Shown: positions 8,712-16,689 of the stretch, piece by piece
Position numbering within the stretch: the first letter of the stretch is position 1
Layout: every line of letters starts with the position of its first letter
Assembly: GCF_013334205.1 (NCBI RefSeq)
Contig: NZ_CP054424.1
Span: forward strand, 2,252,001 to 2,316,000
DNA: 64,000 nucleotides
Reading direction: 5' to 3'
Origin: Rhodoferax sp. BAB1
GTDB lineage: Bacteria; Pseudomonadota; Gammaproteobacteria; Burkholderiales; Burkholderiaceae_C
The notes under the pieces: generated by a model
Database searches by the model: none
Seen by the model: only the letters and a program-made list of their open reading frames with translations
What the model was told of the DNA's origin: nothing
Position numbers and translations under genes: made by a program

Positions 8712-9623
8712 TTACTGGGGGCCCAGTTTCTTGATCAGTGCGGCCAGTTCGTCCATCTCGGCCGGTTTCAGGTCGGTCAGCGGCGCGCGCACGGGGCCGG
8801 CATCGTGACCGACCAGCTTGGCGCCGGCCTTGACGATGCTCACGGCATACCCCTGGCCCTTGTTGCGGATCTGCAGGTAGGGCATGAAGAAGTCGCGCAG
8901 CAGGCGGTGCTGCGTGGCCATGTCGTCCCTGGCGACCGCGTGGTAGAAGTCCATCGCGGTCTTGGGAATGAAGTTGAACACCGCCGAGGAATACACGGGC
9001 GTGCCCAGGGCCTTGTAGGCCGCGGCGTAGACCTCGGCCGTGGGCAGGCCGCCCAGGTAGGCGAAGCGCTCGCCCATCTTCATGTAGATGGAAGACATGA
9101 GTTCAATGTCACCGATGCCGTCCTTGAAGCCGATCAGGTTGGGGCAGCGCTCGGCCAGGATGGCCAGGGATTCGGGCGTGAGCTTGCAGACGTTGCGGTT
9201 GTAGACGATGACACCGAACTTCACGCTCTTGCAGATCTGCTCCACATGCGCGATCAGCCCTTCCTGGCCGGCTTCGGTCAGGTAATGCGGCAGCAGCAGG
9301 ATGCCGTGGGCGCCGGCGCGCTCGGCTTCCTGCGCACACTGGATGGCAAAACGCGTGGGGCCGCCGGCGCCCGCGATGATGGGCACCTTGCCGCGGCAGG
9401 TGTCCACGGCGGTCTTGATGACACGGGCGTATTCCTCGCCCGTCAGCGAGAAGAATTCGCCGGTGCCGCCGGCTGCGAACAGGGCGCTGGCGCCATAGGG
9501 CGCCAGCCATTCCAGGCGGGCCGCGTAGCCCTTGGGGTTGAAGTTTTCCTGGGCATCAAAGTCGGTCAGCGGGAAGGACAGCAGTCCGCTGGACATGATG
9601 GTTTTGAGTTCTTGGGGGTGCAT
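8712..9623 (-). CDS. kdgD: 5-dehydro-4-deoxyglucarate dehydratase (decarboxylating)
   Basis: A 303-residue TIM-barrel protein of the DHDPS/N-acetylneuraminate lyase superfamily. [14 protein letters not shown] is the substrate carboxylate loop, Y141 in VIVYNRN is the catalytic Tyr, and K167 in IGFKDGIGD is the Schiff-base Lys. The YNRN and FKDG forms match KdgD, which converts 5-dehydro-4-deoxyglucarate to 2-oxoglutarate semialdehyde with loss of water and CO2. It is first in the leftward operon, 35 bp ahead of the receptor gene. A good sigma-70 promoter with an overlapping GntR-like site lies upstream. Confidence 0.93.
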   Translation of the reverse strand: MHPQELKTIMSSGLLSFPLTDFDAQENFNPKGYAARLEWLAPYGASALFAAGGTGEFFSLTGEEYARVIKTAVDTCRGKVPIIAGAGGPTRFAIQCAQEAERAGAHGILLLPHYLTEAGQEGLIAHVEQICKSVKFGVIVYNRNVCKLTPESLAILAERCPNLIGFKDGIGDIELMSSIYMKMGERFAYLGGLPTAEVYAAAYKALGTPVYSSAVFNFIPKTAMDFYHAVARDDMATQHRLLRDFFMPYLQIRNKGQGYAVSIVKAGAKLVGHDAGPVRAPLTDLKPAEMDELAALIKKLGPQ

Positions 9624-9678
9624 GAGGAGTCTCCGAAGGTCTAGATCCCAAAAGATCTGCCCGACCTTTTGTTGTCAG

Positions 9679-9708
9679 TCATCATACAACATCAAGAATG
9701 ATTGTCAA
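9679..9708 (-). promoter_or_regulatory. kdgD promoter with overlapping GntR operator-like site
   Basis: On the minus strand TTGACA (9703-9708) and TATGAT (9681-9686) are separated by 16 bp, a near-consensus sigma-70 promoter. TTGTATGATGA (9679-9689) overlaps the -10 and resembles the perfect TTGTATGACAA site in the gntR promoter, with two differences in the second half. Repression by the adjacent GntR protein is inferred. Confidence 0.6.
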
Positions 9709-9746
9709 ACCCCTCCCCCGGGTTTTTCTGGCCGCCCGGGCAGCCC

Positions 9747-10496
9747 TTATTTGCCGGCCAGGTCGGCCGACAGCACGGCCGCGCGGCGGCGGCGCTCCCG
9801 GCTGTTGGCCAGGTGCGTGCGCATGGCCGCGCGGGCCGCGTCCGGGTCCTGGTTCTGGATGGCATCAAAGATGTTCTCGTGCTCGGCGTTGGCACGCAGC
9901 AGGTAGCTGCGCTGGGCCTCGCTGACGTCGGCACCGGCGCCCAGGCGCGCGCGCGGGATGATCATGGCGCCCAGCGTGCTCATGAGCTCGGCGAAGTGCG
10001 GGTTCTGCGTGGCACGTGCGATTTCCTGGTGGAACTGGAAGTCGGGGCCCACGGCATCGCGCCCTTCGGCCAGGGCCGCGGCGAAACCATCGAGCGCCGC
10101 GCGCATTTCCGCCAGGTTGCGCTCGGTGCGGCGTGCCGCCGCCAGCGCGGCGGCCTCGGTCTCCAGGCCGATGCGCAGCTCCAGCACGGCGATCACGTCA
10201 TGCAGGGTGGCGATCTGCTCCGGCGCGATGCGGAAGGCCGCGCCATCGCCCATGCCCACGACAAAGGTGCCGATGCCGTGCCGTGTCTCGACCAGGCCCG
10301 AGGCCTGCAATTTGGAGATCGCCTCGCGCACCACGGTGCGGCTGACGCCGAACTCTTCCATGATGGCGGCCTCGGTCGGCAGCTTGTCGCCGGGAACGAT
10401 GCGGCCATCGCGGATCCGGTCCCCCAGGGAATCGACGAGTTCCAGCGCCAGCGTGCGGGGCCGGCGGCGGGGGGCGGACGGGAAAGGAGTGCTCAT
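9747..10496 (-). CDS. GntR-family (FadR subfamily) regulator of the uronate/aldarate cluster
   Basis: A 249-residue regulator. Residues 15-85 form the GntR winged helix (LGDRIRDGRIVPGDKLPTEA, EEFGVSRTVVREAISKLQA, RHGIGTFV). Residues 105-235 are an all-helical FCD effector domain with metal-binding-type Asp/His residues (FQFHQEIARATQNP, ANAEHENIFDAI). It lies between kdgD and the divergent udh gene, with FadR-type operator sequences in both its own promoter and that of kdgD. It probably represses the cluster until a uronate or aldarate binds. It is the natural candidate for local control of both transcription directions; the ligand is not visible. Confidence 0.9.
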   Translation of the reverse strand: MSTPFPSAPRRRPRTLALELVDSLGDRIRDGRIVPGDKLPTEAAIMEEFGVSRTVVREAISKLQASGLVETRHGIGTFVVGMGDGAAFRIAPEQIATLHDVIAVLELRIGLETEAAALAAARRTERNLAEMRAALDGFAAALAEGRDAVGPDFQFHQEIARATQNPHFAELMSTLGAMIIPRARLGAGADVSEAQRSYLLRANAEHENIFDAIQNQDPDAARAAMRTHLANSRERRRRAAVLSADLAGK

Positions 10497-10546
10497 CAGG
10501 GTTTACACCAATCGTTTGGAGATTGACAAGATTGCCTTGCATGCGG

Positions 10547-10574
10547 AAGATAGTTGTATGACAACTGATGACAA
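10547..10574 (-). promoter_or_regulatory. gntR promoter with FadR-type operator in the spacer
   Basis: On the minus strand TTGTCA (10569-10574) and TATCTT (10547-10552) are 16 bp apart. AGTTGT-ATG-ACAACT (10552-10566) is a perfect inverted repeat and contains TTGTATGACAA, which fits the FadR-subfamily pattern TNGTNNNACNA. It would place the repressor between -35 and -10. A rightward TTGACA at 10523-10528 may serve udh, but its -10 is weak. Confidence 0.65.
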
Positions 10575-10631
10575 AAAGCAAGTCATAGCAACACTTTAGC
10601 CGATATACCCCCGCGCCTACCCGAACATTTC

Positions 10632-11456
10632 ATGCCGACCGCCCACGCCACCCCTCTGCGTTTCCACCGACTCCTGCTCACCGGCGCCGCCGGCGGCCTG
10701 GGCCGGGAACTGCGCCCCCGCCTCAAGGCCTACTGCGATGTGCTGCGCCTGTCGGACATCGCCGACCTGGGCCCGGCCGGCCCCGGCGAAGAAGTCATGC
10801 CCGCGGCCCTGGAAGACAAGGCCGCCGTGGACACCCTGCTGCAGGGCGTCGATGCCGTGGTGCATCTGGGCGGCATCTCGACCGAGTTCTCCTTCGAGCA
10901 GATCCTGCCGGCCAACATCGTGGGTACCTACCATGTGTACGAGGGCGCCCGCCGGCACGGCGCCAGACGCATCGTGTTCGCCAGTTCCAACCATGTGACT
11001 GGCTTCTACCGCCAGGACGAGGTGATCGACACCGAGGTGCGTTTGCGCCCCGACAGCTATTACGGCCTGTCCAAGGCCTTCGGCGAGAACCTGGCCCAGT
11101 TCTACTGGGACCGCTACGGCATCGAGACCGTGTCGCTGCGCATCGGCTCCTCCTTCCCCGAGCCCAAAGACCGGCGCATGCTGGCCAGCTGGATGAGCTA
11201 CGACGACCTGGAGCGCCTGGTCATGTCCGCGCTGACCGCCCCGATCGTCGGTCACAGCATCATCTACGGCATCAGCGACAACGCCACGGCCTGGTATGAC
11301 AACAGCACGGCCCGCCACATCGGCTACCGCCCGCAGGACAGCTCGGAGCGCTTCCGGGCCGCGGTCGAGGCCCGCCAGCCCCGCATCGACGGCACCGACC
11401 CGGTCGCCATCTACCAGGGCGGCGGCTTCGTCAAGCAAGGCCCTTTCGAGAACTGA
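10632..11456 (+). CDS. udh: Uronate dehydrogenase (NAD-dependent)
   Basis: A 274-residue extended SDR. RLLLTGAAGGLGRELRP is the NAD-binding glycine motif, VVHLGGISTE follows strand four, FASSNHVTGFY carries the catalytic Ser region, and YYGLSKAFGE gives YxxxK. Length and these segments, particularly SSNHVTGFY and IGYRPQDSSE near the C-terminus, match bacterial uronate dehydrogenases, which oxidise D-galacturonate or D-glucuronate to the corresponding aldarolactone using NAD+. It is the first gene of the rightward operon that continues with a TRAP transporter, dehydratases and a lactonase. It is divergent from gntR (135-bp gap). No clear Shine-Dalgarno precedes the ATG. Confidence 0.9.
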   Translation: MPTAHATPLRFHRLLLTGAAGGLGRELRPRLKAYCDVLRLSDIADLGPAGPGEEVMPAALEDKAAVDTLLQGVDAVVHLGGISTEFSFEQILPANIVGTYHVYEGARRHGARRIVFASSNHVTGFYRQDEVIDTEVRLRPDSYYGLSKAFGENLAQFYWDRYGIETVSLRIGSSFPEPKDRRMLASWMSYDDLERLVMSALTAPIVGHSIIYGISDNATAWYDNSTARHIGYRPQDSSERFRAAVEARQPRIDGTDPVAIYQGGGFVKQGPFEN

Positions 11457-11496
11457 TTTCCCCTCGCCCCGTTTCAACCACCCTGGAGACAACACC

Positions 11497-12465
11497 ATGA
11501 AAATTCGCCGCACCCTCCTCGCGCTGGCCCTGGTCGCCACGCTACCGCTGGCCGCCCAGGCCCAGACCCTCAAGGCCAGCGACACCCACCCCGCCGGCTA
11601 CCCCACCGTGGTGGCCGTCGAGATGATGGGCAAGAAACTGGAAGCCGCCACCAATGGCCGCATCAAGATCCAGATGTTCCCCGGTGCCGTGCTTGGCCAG
11701 GAGAAGGAAGTCGTCGAGCAGACGCAGCTGGGCGCCATCCAGATCGCGCGTATCTCGCTGGGCGTGATCGGCCCGGTGGTGCCCGAAGTCAACGTCTTCA
11801 ACATGCCTTTCGTCTTCCGCGACATCCCGCACATGCGCAAGGTGATCGACGGCGCCGTCGGCGACGAACTGCTGGCCAAGGTCAGCGCCAGCCCCGCCAA
11901 GCTGGTGGCGCTGGGCTGGATGGACGGCGGTAGCCGCAGCCTGTACACCAAGAAGCCGGTGCGCAGCCCGGCCGACCTGAAAGGCCAGAAGATCCGCATG
12001 ATGGGCAACCCGCTCTTCGTCGACACCATGAACGCCATGGGCGGCAACGGCATCGCCATGGGCTACGGCGAGGTCTTCTCCGCGCTGCAGACCGGCGTGA
12101 TCGACGGCGCCGAGAACAACCCGCCCTCCATGTTCACCAGCAACCACTACTCGGCTGGCGCCAAGTACTACACCCAGACCAACCACCTGATCATCCCCGA
12201 GATCCTGGTGATGTCCAAGGTGTCGTTCGACAAGCTCAGCGCCGCCGACCAGGCCCTGGTGAAGAAACTGGGCCGCGAAGCGCAGCTGGACCAGCGCGTG
12301 CTATGGGACAAGAGTGTGGAAGAACACTCCGTCAAGCTCAAGGCCGCCGGTGTCGAGTTCATCAACATCGACAACAGGCCCTTCTTTGAAGCCACCGCTC
12401 CCGTGCGTGCCAAGTACGGCGCCAACTACGCCGATCTGCTGAAGAAGATCGGCGCCGTGAACTGA
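11497..12465 (+). CDS. TRAP transporter solute-binding protein (DctP family), probable uronate/aldarate binder
   Basis: A 322-residue periplasmic protein with a signal peptide (MKIRRTLLALALVATLPLAAQA). ASDTHPAGYPTV, FPGAVLGQEKEVVEQ, SRSLYTKKPVRSPADLKGQKIR and the conserved Arg in GQKIRMMGNPLF are DctP features; the last Arg normally binds the ligand carboxylate. The start has CTGGAG about 9 bases upstream; a longer in-frame frame beginning at 11296 inside udh is not real. It is followed by a strong terminator before dctQ, likely giving excess receptor over permease. Genomic context points to hexuronate or aldarate as ligand. Confidence 0.92.
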   Translation: MKIRRTLLALALVATLPLAAQAQTLKASDTHPAGYPTVVAVEMMGKKLEAATNGRIKIQMFPGAVLGQEKEVVEQTQLGAIQIARISLGVIGPVVPEVNVFNMPFVFRDIPHMRKVIDGAVGDELLAKVSASPAKLVALGWMDGGSRSLYTKKPVRSPADLKGQKIRMMGNPLFVDTMNAMGGNGIAMGYGEVFSALQTGVIDGAENNPPSMFTSNHYSAGAKYYTQTNHLIIPEILVMSKVSFDKLSAADQALVKKLGREAQLDQRVLWDKSVEEHSVKLKAAGVEFINIDNRPFFEATAPVRAKYGANYADLLKKIGAVN

Positions 12466-12489
12466 TTCCCTCCCGGAATCTCCAGACAG

Positions 12490-12517
12490 GCCGCCGCCCA
12501 CGCGCGGCGGCTTTTTT
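12490..12517 (+). terminator. Intra-operon terminator/attenuator between dctP and dctQ
   Basis: GCCGCCGC and GCGGCGGC (8-bp perfect stem, 6-base loop) are followed directly by TTTTTT. It lies 25 bp after the dctP stop. It should end most transcripts after the binding-protein gene and let a fraction continue into the permease genes. Confidence 0.85.
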
Positions 12518-12538
12518 GTTTACCTCTGAGCCCCTCCG

Positions 12539-13054
12539 ATGCAAGAACGCTTCCACGCCTTCAACGACGCCCTGTACCTGGCCTGCCTGTGGGTGGCCGG
12601 CATCGCGATCACCATCATGACCCTGATCATTCCCTGGGGCATCTTCACGCGCTACGTGCTGGGCACCGGTTCGCAGTGGCCCGAGCCGGTGGCCATCCTG
12701 CTGATGGTGGTGTTCACCTTCCTCGGCGCCGCGGTGAGCTACCGCGCCGGTGCGCACATCGCGGTGGCCCTGGTCACCGATCGCCTGCCGCAGGGCATCA
12801 AGCGCCCGGTGGCCGGCCTGGTGCACCTGCTGATGCTGGCCGTGGCCCTGTTCATGCTGTATTACGGCACCCGGCTGTGCATCGCCACCTGGGGCCAGAA
12901 CATCGGTGAACTGCCTTTCATTCCGGTCGGCCTGACCTACACGCCGGTGCCGATCGGCGGGCTGGTGACCGCCCTGTTTGTCATCGAGCACATCAGCTGC
13001 GGCAGCCAGTCGGAACGCGCCATCGTCACCTATGACCAGGAAGGAGTTGCCTGA
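12539..13054 (+). CDS. TRAP transporter small permease subunit (DctQ)
   Basis: A 171-residue inner-membrane protein with four hydrophobic segments (about residues 14-36, 48-68, 92-110 and 132-150), the DctQ topology. Segment features such as IFTRYVLGTGSQWPEPVAILLM (read as RYV...W.EE-type motif) are conserved in DctQ. It pairs with DctM, whose start codon overlaps its stop by one base (TGATG), and with the DctP receptor upstream. Confidence 0.9.
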   Translation: MQERFHAFNDALYLACLWVAGIAITIMTLIIPWGIFTRYVLGTGSQWPEPVAILLMVVFTFLGAAVSYRAGAHIAVALVTDRLPQGIKRPVAGLVHLLMLAVALFMLYYGTRLCIATWGQNIGELPFIPVGLTYTPVPIGGLVTALFVIEHISCGSQSERAIVTYDQEGVA

Positions 13055-14337
13055 TGGACGCTTTCATCCTGCTCGGAACCTTCTTCGGCCTGATGATCAT
13101 CGGCATGCCCGTGGCCTACGCCATGGGCCTGGCCGCCCTCGTCGGTGCCTGGTGGATCGAGATCCCGCTGGACGCGGTGATGATCCAGATCGCTGCCGGG
13201 GTCAACAAGTTCTCCCTGCTTGCCATCCCCTTCTTCGTGCTGGCCGGCGCCATCATGGCCGAAGGCGGCATGAGCCGGCGCCTCGTGGCCTTTGCCGAGG
13301 TGCTGGTGGGTTTCATCCGCGGCGGTCTGTCCCTGGTCAACATCCTGGCCTCCACCTTCTTTGGCGCCATCTCGGGCTCGTCCATGGCCGACACCGCCTC
13401 GATCGGCTCGGTGCTGATCCCCGAGATGGAGAAAAAGGGCTACCCGCGCGATTTCGCCACCGCCGTGACGGTCAGCGGCAGCGTGCAGGCCATCCTGATC
13501 CCGCCCAGCCACAACGCCGTGATCTATTCGCTGGCCGCGGGCGGCTCGGTGAGCATCGCCGCGCTTTTCCTGGCCGGTGTGCTGCCGGGCCTGCTGCTGG
13601 GGCTGACGCTGGCCATCATGTGCCTGGTCATCGCGCGCAAGCGCAACTTCCCGGCCGGCCGCCGCATCCCCATGCGCGAAGCGCTGAAGATCTGCGTGGA
13701 CGCACTCTGGGGCCTGATGACCATGGTCATCATCCTGGGCGGCATCCTCAGCGGCGTGTTCACGGCCACCGAGTCGGCGTCGATCGCGGTGCTCTGGGCC
13801 TTTTTCGTCACCATGTTCATCTACCGCGACTACAAGTGGCGCGACCTGCCCAAGCTGGTGCACCGCACGGTCAAGACCCTGACCATCGTGATGATCCTGA
13901 TCGGCTTCGCCGCCGCCTTTGGCTGGGTGATGACGCTGATGATGATCCCGCAGCAGATCACCGCGGCGATCACCAGCCTGTCGTCCAACCAGACCGTCGT
14001 GCTGCTGATGATCAACGTGCTGCTGCTGGCCCTGGGCACGCTGATGGACATGGCGCCGCTGATCCTCATCATGACGCCCATCCTGATGCCGGTCATCGTG
14101 AGCATCGGCATCGACCCGGTGCACTTCGGCATGATCATGATGGTGAACCTGGGCATCGGCCTGCTCACGCCGCCGGTCGGTGGTGTGCTCTTCGTCGGCA
14201 GCGCGGTGGCGCGATTGCCGATCGAAAAGGTCGTCAAGGCCATGATGCCCTTCTTCATCGCCCTGCTGCTGGTGCTGGGCATGGTGACCTACATCCCCGC
14301 GCTCAGCCTGTGGCTGCCCAATCTGCTGCTGAAGTGA
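13054..14337 (+). CDS. TRAP transporter large permease subunit (DctM)
   Basis: A 427-residue inner-membrane protein of the DctM family with about 11-12 hydrophobic segments. GMPVAYAMGLAALVG near the N-terminus, FGAISGSSMADTASIGSVLIPEM, the internal IPPSHNAVIYSLAAGGSVSIAALF and the C-terminal GLLTPPVGGVLFVGSAVA are family signatures. It catalyses sodium-driven solute import in complex with DctQ and the DctP receptor. AAGGAG before the start and TGATG overlap with dctQ show translational coupling. The next gene begins 11 bp downstream. Confidence 0.93.
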   Translation: MDAFILLGTFFGLMIIGMPVAYAMGLAALVGAWWIEIPLDAVMIQIAAGVNKFSLLAIPFFVLAGAIMAEGGMSRRLVAFAEVLVGFIRGGLSLVNILASTFFGAISGSSMADTASIGSVLIPEMEKKGYPRDFATAVTVSGSVQAILIPPSHNAVIYSLAAGGSVSIAALFLAGVLPGLLLGLTLAIMCLVIARKRNFPAGRRIPMREALKICVDALWGLMTMVIILGGILSGVFTATESASIAVLWAFFVTMFIYRDYKWRDLPKLVHRTVKTLTIVMILIGFAAAFGWVMTLMMIPQQITAAITSLSSNQTVVLLMINVLLLALGTLMDMAPLILIMTPILMPVIVSIGIDPVHFGMIMMVNLGIGLLTPPVGGVLFVGSAVARLPIEKVVKAMMPFFIALLLVLGMVTYIPALSLWLPNLLLK

Positions 14338-14347
14338 CGCTGCAGAC

Positions 14348-15643
14348 ATGAGCCCCTCGCACGCGATCCGGCACGTCCGCGTCACGCCCATCGCCTTCCG
14401 CGACCCGCCGCTGCTCAATGCGGCGGGCATCCACGAGCCCTGGGCCCTGCGCTCCATCATCGAGATCGAGACGACCTCGGGCCTGGTGGGCATCAACGAA
14501 AGCTACGGCGACCTGCCCATGCTGGAGGCGCTGGCCAAGGCCGCGCCCGCGCTGCAGGGCCTGTCACCCTGGGCCCTGAACGAGATGGAAACGCGCGTGG
14601 CAGCCCTGGTCACGCCGCCGGTCCAGACCGCCTCCGAATTCCTGACCCAGCAGGTCTCGCTGGCACCCGGCACCCATGTGTCCAAGACCGTGGCCAAGGT
14701 GATCAGCGCCTTCGAAGTGGCCATGATGGACCTGCAGGGCCAGCTCGCCAACGCACCCGTGGTGGATCTGCTGGGCGGCGCGGCGCGCGACCGCGTTCCC
14801 TACTCCGCCTACCTGTTCTACAAATACGCCGAACACATCGACAAGCCTTACGCCCCGGATCCCTGGGGCGAGGCGCTCACGCCCGCACAGCTGGTCGCGC
14901 AGGCGCAGCGCATGATCGATCAGTACGGCTTCCAGAGCATCAAGCTCAAGGCCGGCACCCTGCCCCCCGAACAGGAAGCCGCCGGCATCCTGGCGCTGGC
15001 GCAGGCCTTCCCCGGCACGCCGCTGCGCATCGACCCCAATGCCAACTGGAGCGTGGCCACCAGCCTGAAGATCCTGCAGCAGCTGCGTGGTGTGCTGGAG
15101 TACTACGAAGACCCCGCCCCCGGCCTGGACGGCATGGCCGCCGTGGCGCGCGAATGCGAGGTGCCCCTGGCCACCAATATGGTCGTGACCGACTTCGCCG
15201 AATTCCGTCGTAACGTCGAGCTGGGTTGCCCCGTCAGGATCGTGCTGAGCGACCACCATTACTGGGGCGGCCTGCGCGCCACGCAACGGCTGTCCACCCT
15301 GTGCCGCACCTTCGGCCTGGGCCTGTCCATGCACAGCAATTCGCACCTCGGCATCAGCCTGGTGGCCATGACCCACCTCTGCGCCAGCGTGCCGCTGCTG
15401 ACCTACGCCTGCGACACCCATTACCCCTGGCAGGACGAGGAAGTGATCACCGGCGGCCGGCTGCAGTTCGAAAACGGCAGCCTGCGCGTGCCCACCGGAC
15501 CCGGCCTGGGCGTGACACTGGACCGTACGGCCCTGGCCCGCCTGCACGACAACTATCTGCACTGCGGCATCCGCAAGCGCAACGACCTGGCACAGATGCA
15601 GAAGTACGAGCCCGCCTTCACGGGCATCCAGCCCCGCTACTGA
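14348..15643 (+). CDS. Second glucarate dehydratase-like enolase-superfamily enzyme
   Basis: A 431-residue protein of the mandelate racemase/muconate lactonizing group, glucarate dehydratase subgroup. IKLKAG holds the KxK base, LRIDPNANWS the first metal ligand, YYEDPAPG the second, TNMVVTDF follows, and MHSNSHLGISL has the catalytic His with the SNSH form close to that of GudD (SNNH). It is clearly diverged from the GudD encoded at 6309-7652. It may dehydrate a different stereoisomer, such as galactarate or idarate, or be a GudD-related protein of relaxed specificity. It lies between dctM and a second Bug receptor gene in the rightward operon. Confidence 0.85.
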   Translation: MSPSHAIRHVRVTPIAFRDPPLLNAAGIHEPWALRSIIEIETTSGLVGINESYGDLPMLEALAKAAPALQGLSPWALNEMETRVAALVTPPVQTASEFLTQQVSLAPGTHVSKTVAKVISAFEVAMMDLQGQLANAPVVDLLGGAARDRVPYSAYLFYKYAEHIDKPYAPDPWGEALTPAQLVAQAQRMIDQYGFQSIKLKAGTLPPEQEAAGILALAQAFPGTPLRIDPNANWSVATSLKILQQLRGVLEYYEDPAPGLDGMAAVARECEVPLATNMVVTDFAEFRRNVELGCPVRIVLSDHHYWGGLRATQRLSTLCRTFGLGLSMHSNSHLGISLVAMTHLCASVPLLTYACDTHYPWQDEEVITGGRLQFENGSLRVPTGPGLGVTLDRTALARLHDNYLHCGIRKRNDLAQMQKYEPAFTGIQPRY

Positions 15644-15671
15644 AGACCTTAGCTTCAACCAGGAGACCACC

Positions 15672-16667
15672 ATGCAAAGCCGTACGCTGATCTGTCGCTC
15701 CCTCGCTGCCAGCACCCTGCTGCTGGGCGGCACACTCGTCGCCCTGCCCGCCGTGGCGCAAGGCAGCTGGCCCACGGGCAAGGCCATCACCTACCTGGTG
15801 CCTTTTGCGCCCGGTGGCAACACTGACACCCTGGGACGCCTGATCGCCCAGCCCCTGGGCGCGGCGCTGGGCACGCCTGTGGTCATCGACAACAAGGGCG
15901 GCGCGGGTGGCAGCGTGGGTTCGGCCATCGCCGCGCGCGCGCCCGCCGACGGCTACACCATCATGGGCGGCACCATCAGCTCGCATTCCATCAATGTGAG
16001 CCTGTACGCCAAGATCGACTACGACCCCGTCAAATCCTTCACGCCCGTGGCCATGCTGGGCTCGGGCCCGCTGGTGCTGGTGGTCCCAGCCTCCAGCCCC
16101 TACAAGACACTCGCCGACGTACTCGCGGGCAGCAGGGCCAGGACGGGCGGCCTGTCCTCGGCCTCGCCGGGCACCGGCACCTCGCCGCACATGGCGCTGG
16201 AGCTGCTGGCCTACCAGTCCGGCGTGAAGTTCACGCACGTGCCCTACAAAGGCAGCGGCCCGGCCGTGCAGGACGTGATCGGCGGCCAGGTGGACATGAT
16301 GTTCGACACCGTCCTCATCGTCGGCCCCCACATCCAGTCCGGCAAGCTGCGCCCCATCGCCGTGAGCAGCTCCAGGCGCCTGGAATCTCTGCCCGACGTG
16401 CCCACCATCGCCGAAGCCGGCCAGAAAGGTTTCGACATGGGTTCCTGGCAGGCCGTGTTCGCGCCGGCAGGCACGCCCAAACCCATCGTCGATCGCCTGC
16501 ACGCGGAGATCATGAAGATCGTCGCGACGCCCGAAGTCCAGGCGCGCCTGAAGGGCTTCGGCATGGTGCCCTCCAGCATGACCCCCGCCGAGCTCGGCGA
16601 GTACCAGAAAGCGGAAGTCGCAAAATGGGCCCAGGTGATCAAGGCGGCGGGCATCAAGGCCGATTGA
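15672..16667 (+). CDS. Second Bug-type periplasmic solute receptor
   Basis: A 331-residue protein with an N-terminal signal peptide (about 35 residues ending LVALPAVAQG). Mature features WPTGKAITYLVPFAPGGNTD, VIDNKGGAGGSVGS and HVPYKGSGPAVQDVIGGQVD are Bug/TctC motifs. CAGGAGA precedes the start. Like the receptor at 7723-8676 it has no TctAB partner in the window. The two receptors are not close copies: their pocket segments and signal peptides differ, so they may bind different aldarates or uronates, possibly also in a sensory role as known for some Bordetella Bug proteins. Confidence 0.9.
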   Translation: MQSRTLICRSLAASTLLLGGTLVALPAVAQGSWPTGKAITYLVPFAPGGNTDTLGRLIAQPLGAALGTPVVIDNKGGAGGSVGSAIAARAPADGYTIMGGTISSHSINVSLYAKIDYDPVKSFTPVAMLGSGPLVLVVPASSPYKTLADVLAGSRARTGGLSSASPGTGTSPHMALELLAYQSGVKFTHVPYKGSGPAVQDVIGGQVDMMFDTVLIVGPHIQSGKLRPIAVSSSRRLESLPDVPTIAEAGQKGFDMGSWQAVFAPAGTPKPIVDRLHAEIMKIVATPEVQARLKGFGMVPSSMTPAELGEYQKAEVAKWAQVIKAAGIKAD

Positions 16668-16689
16668 ACACCACGGACGCGCAGACACG

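Noticed and set aside
12990..14351. Alternative 457-codon plus-strand frame over dctM
   Set aside because: The frame at 13054 gives the DctM membrane pattern; the alternative frame is Arg/His/Gly/Ala-rich without motifs.
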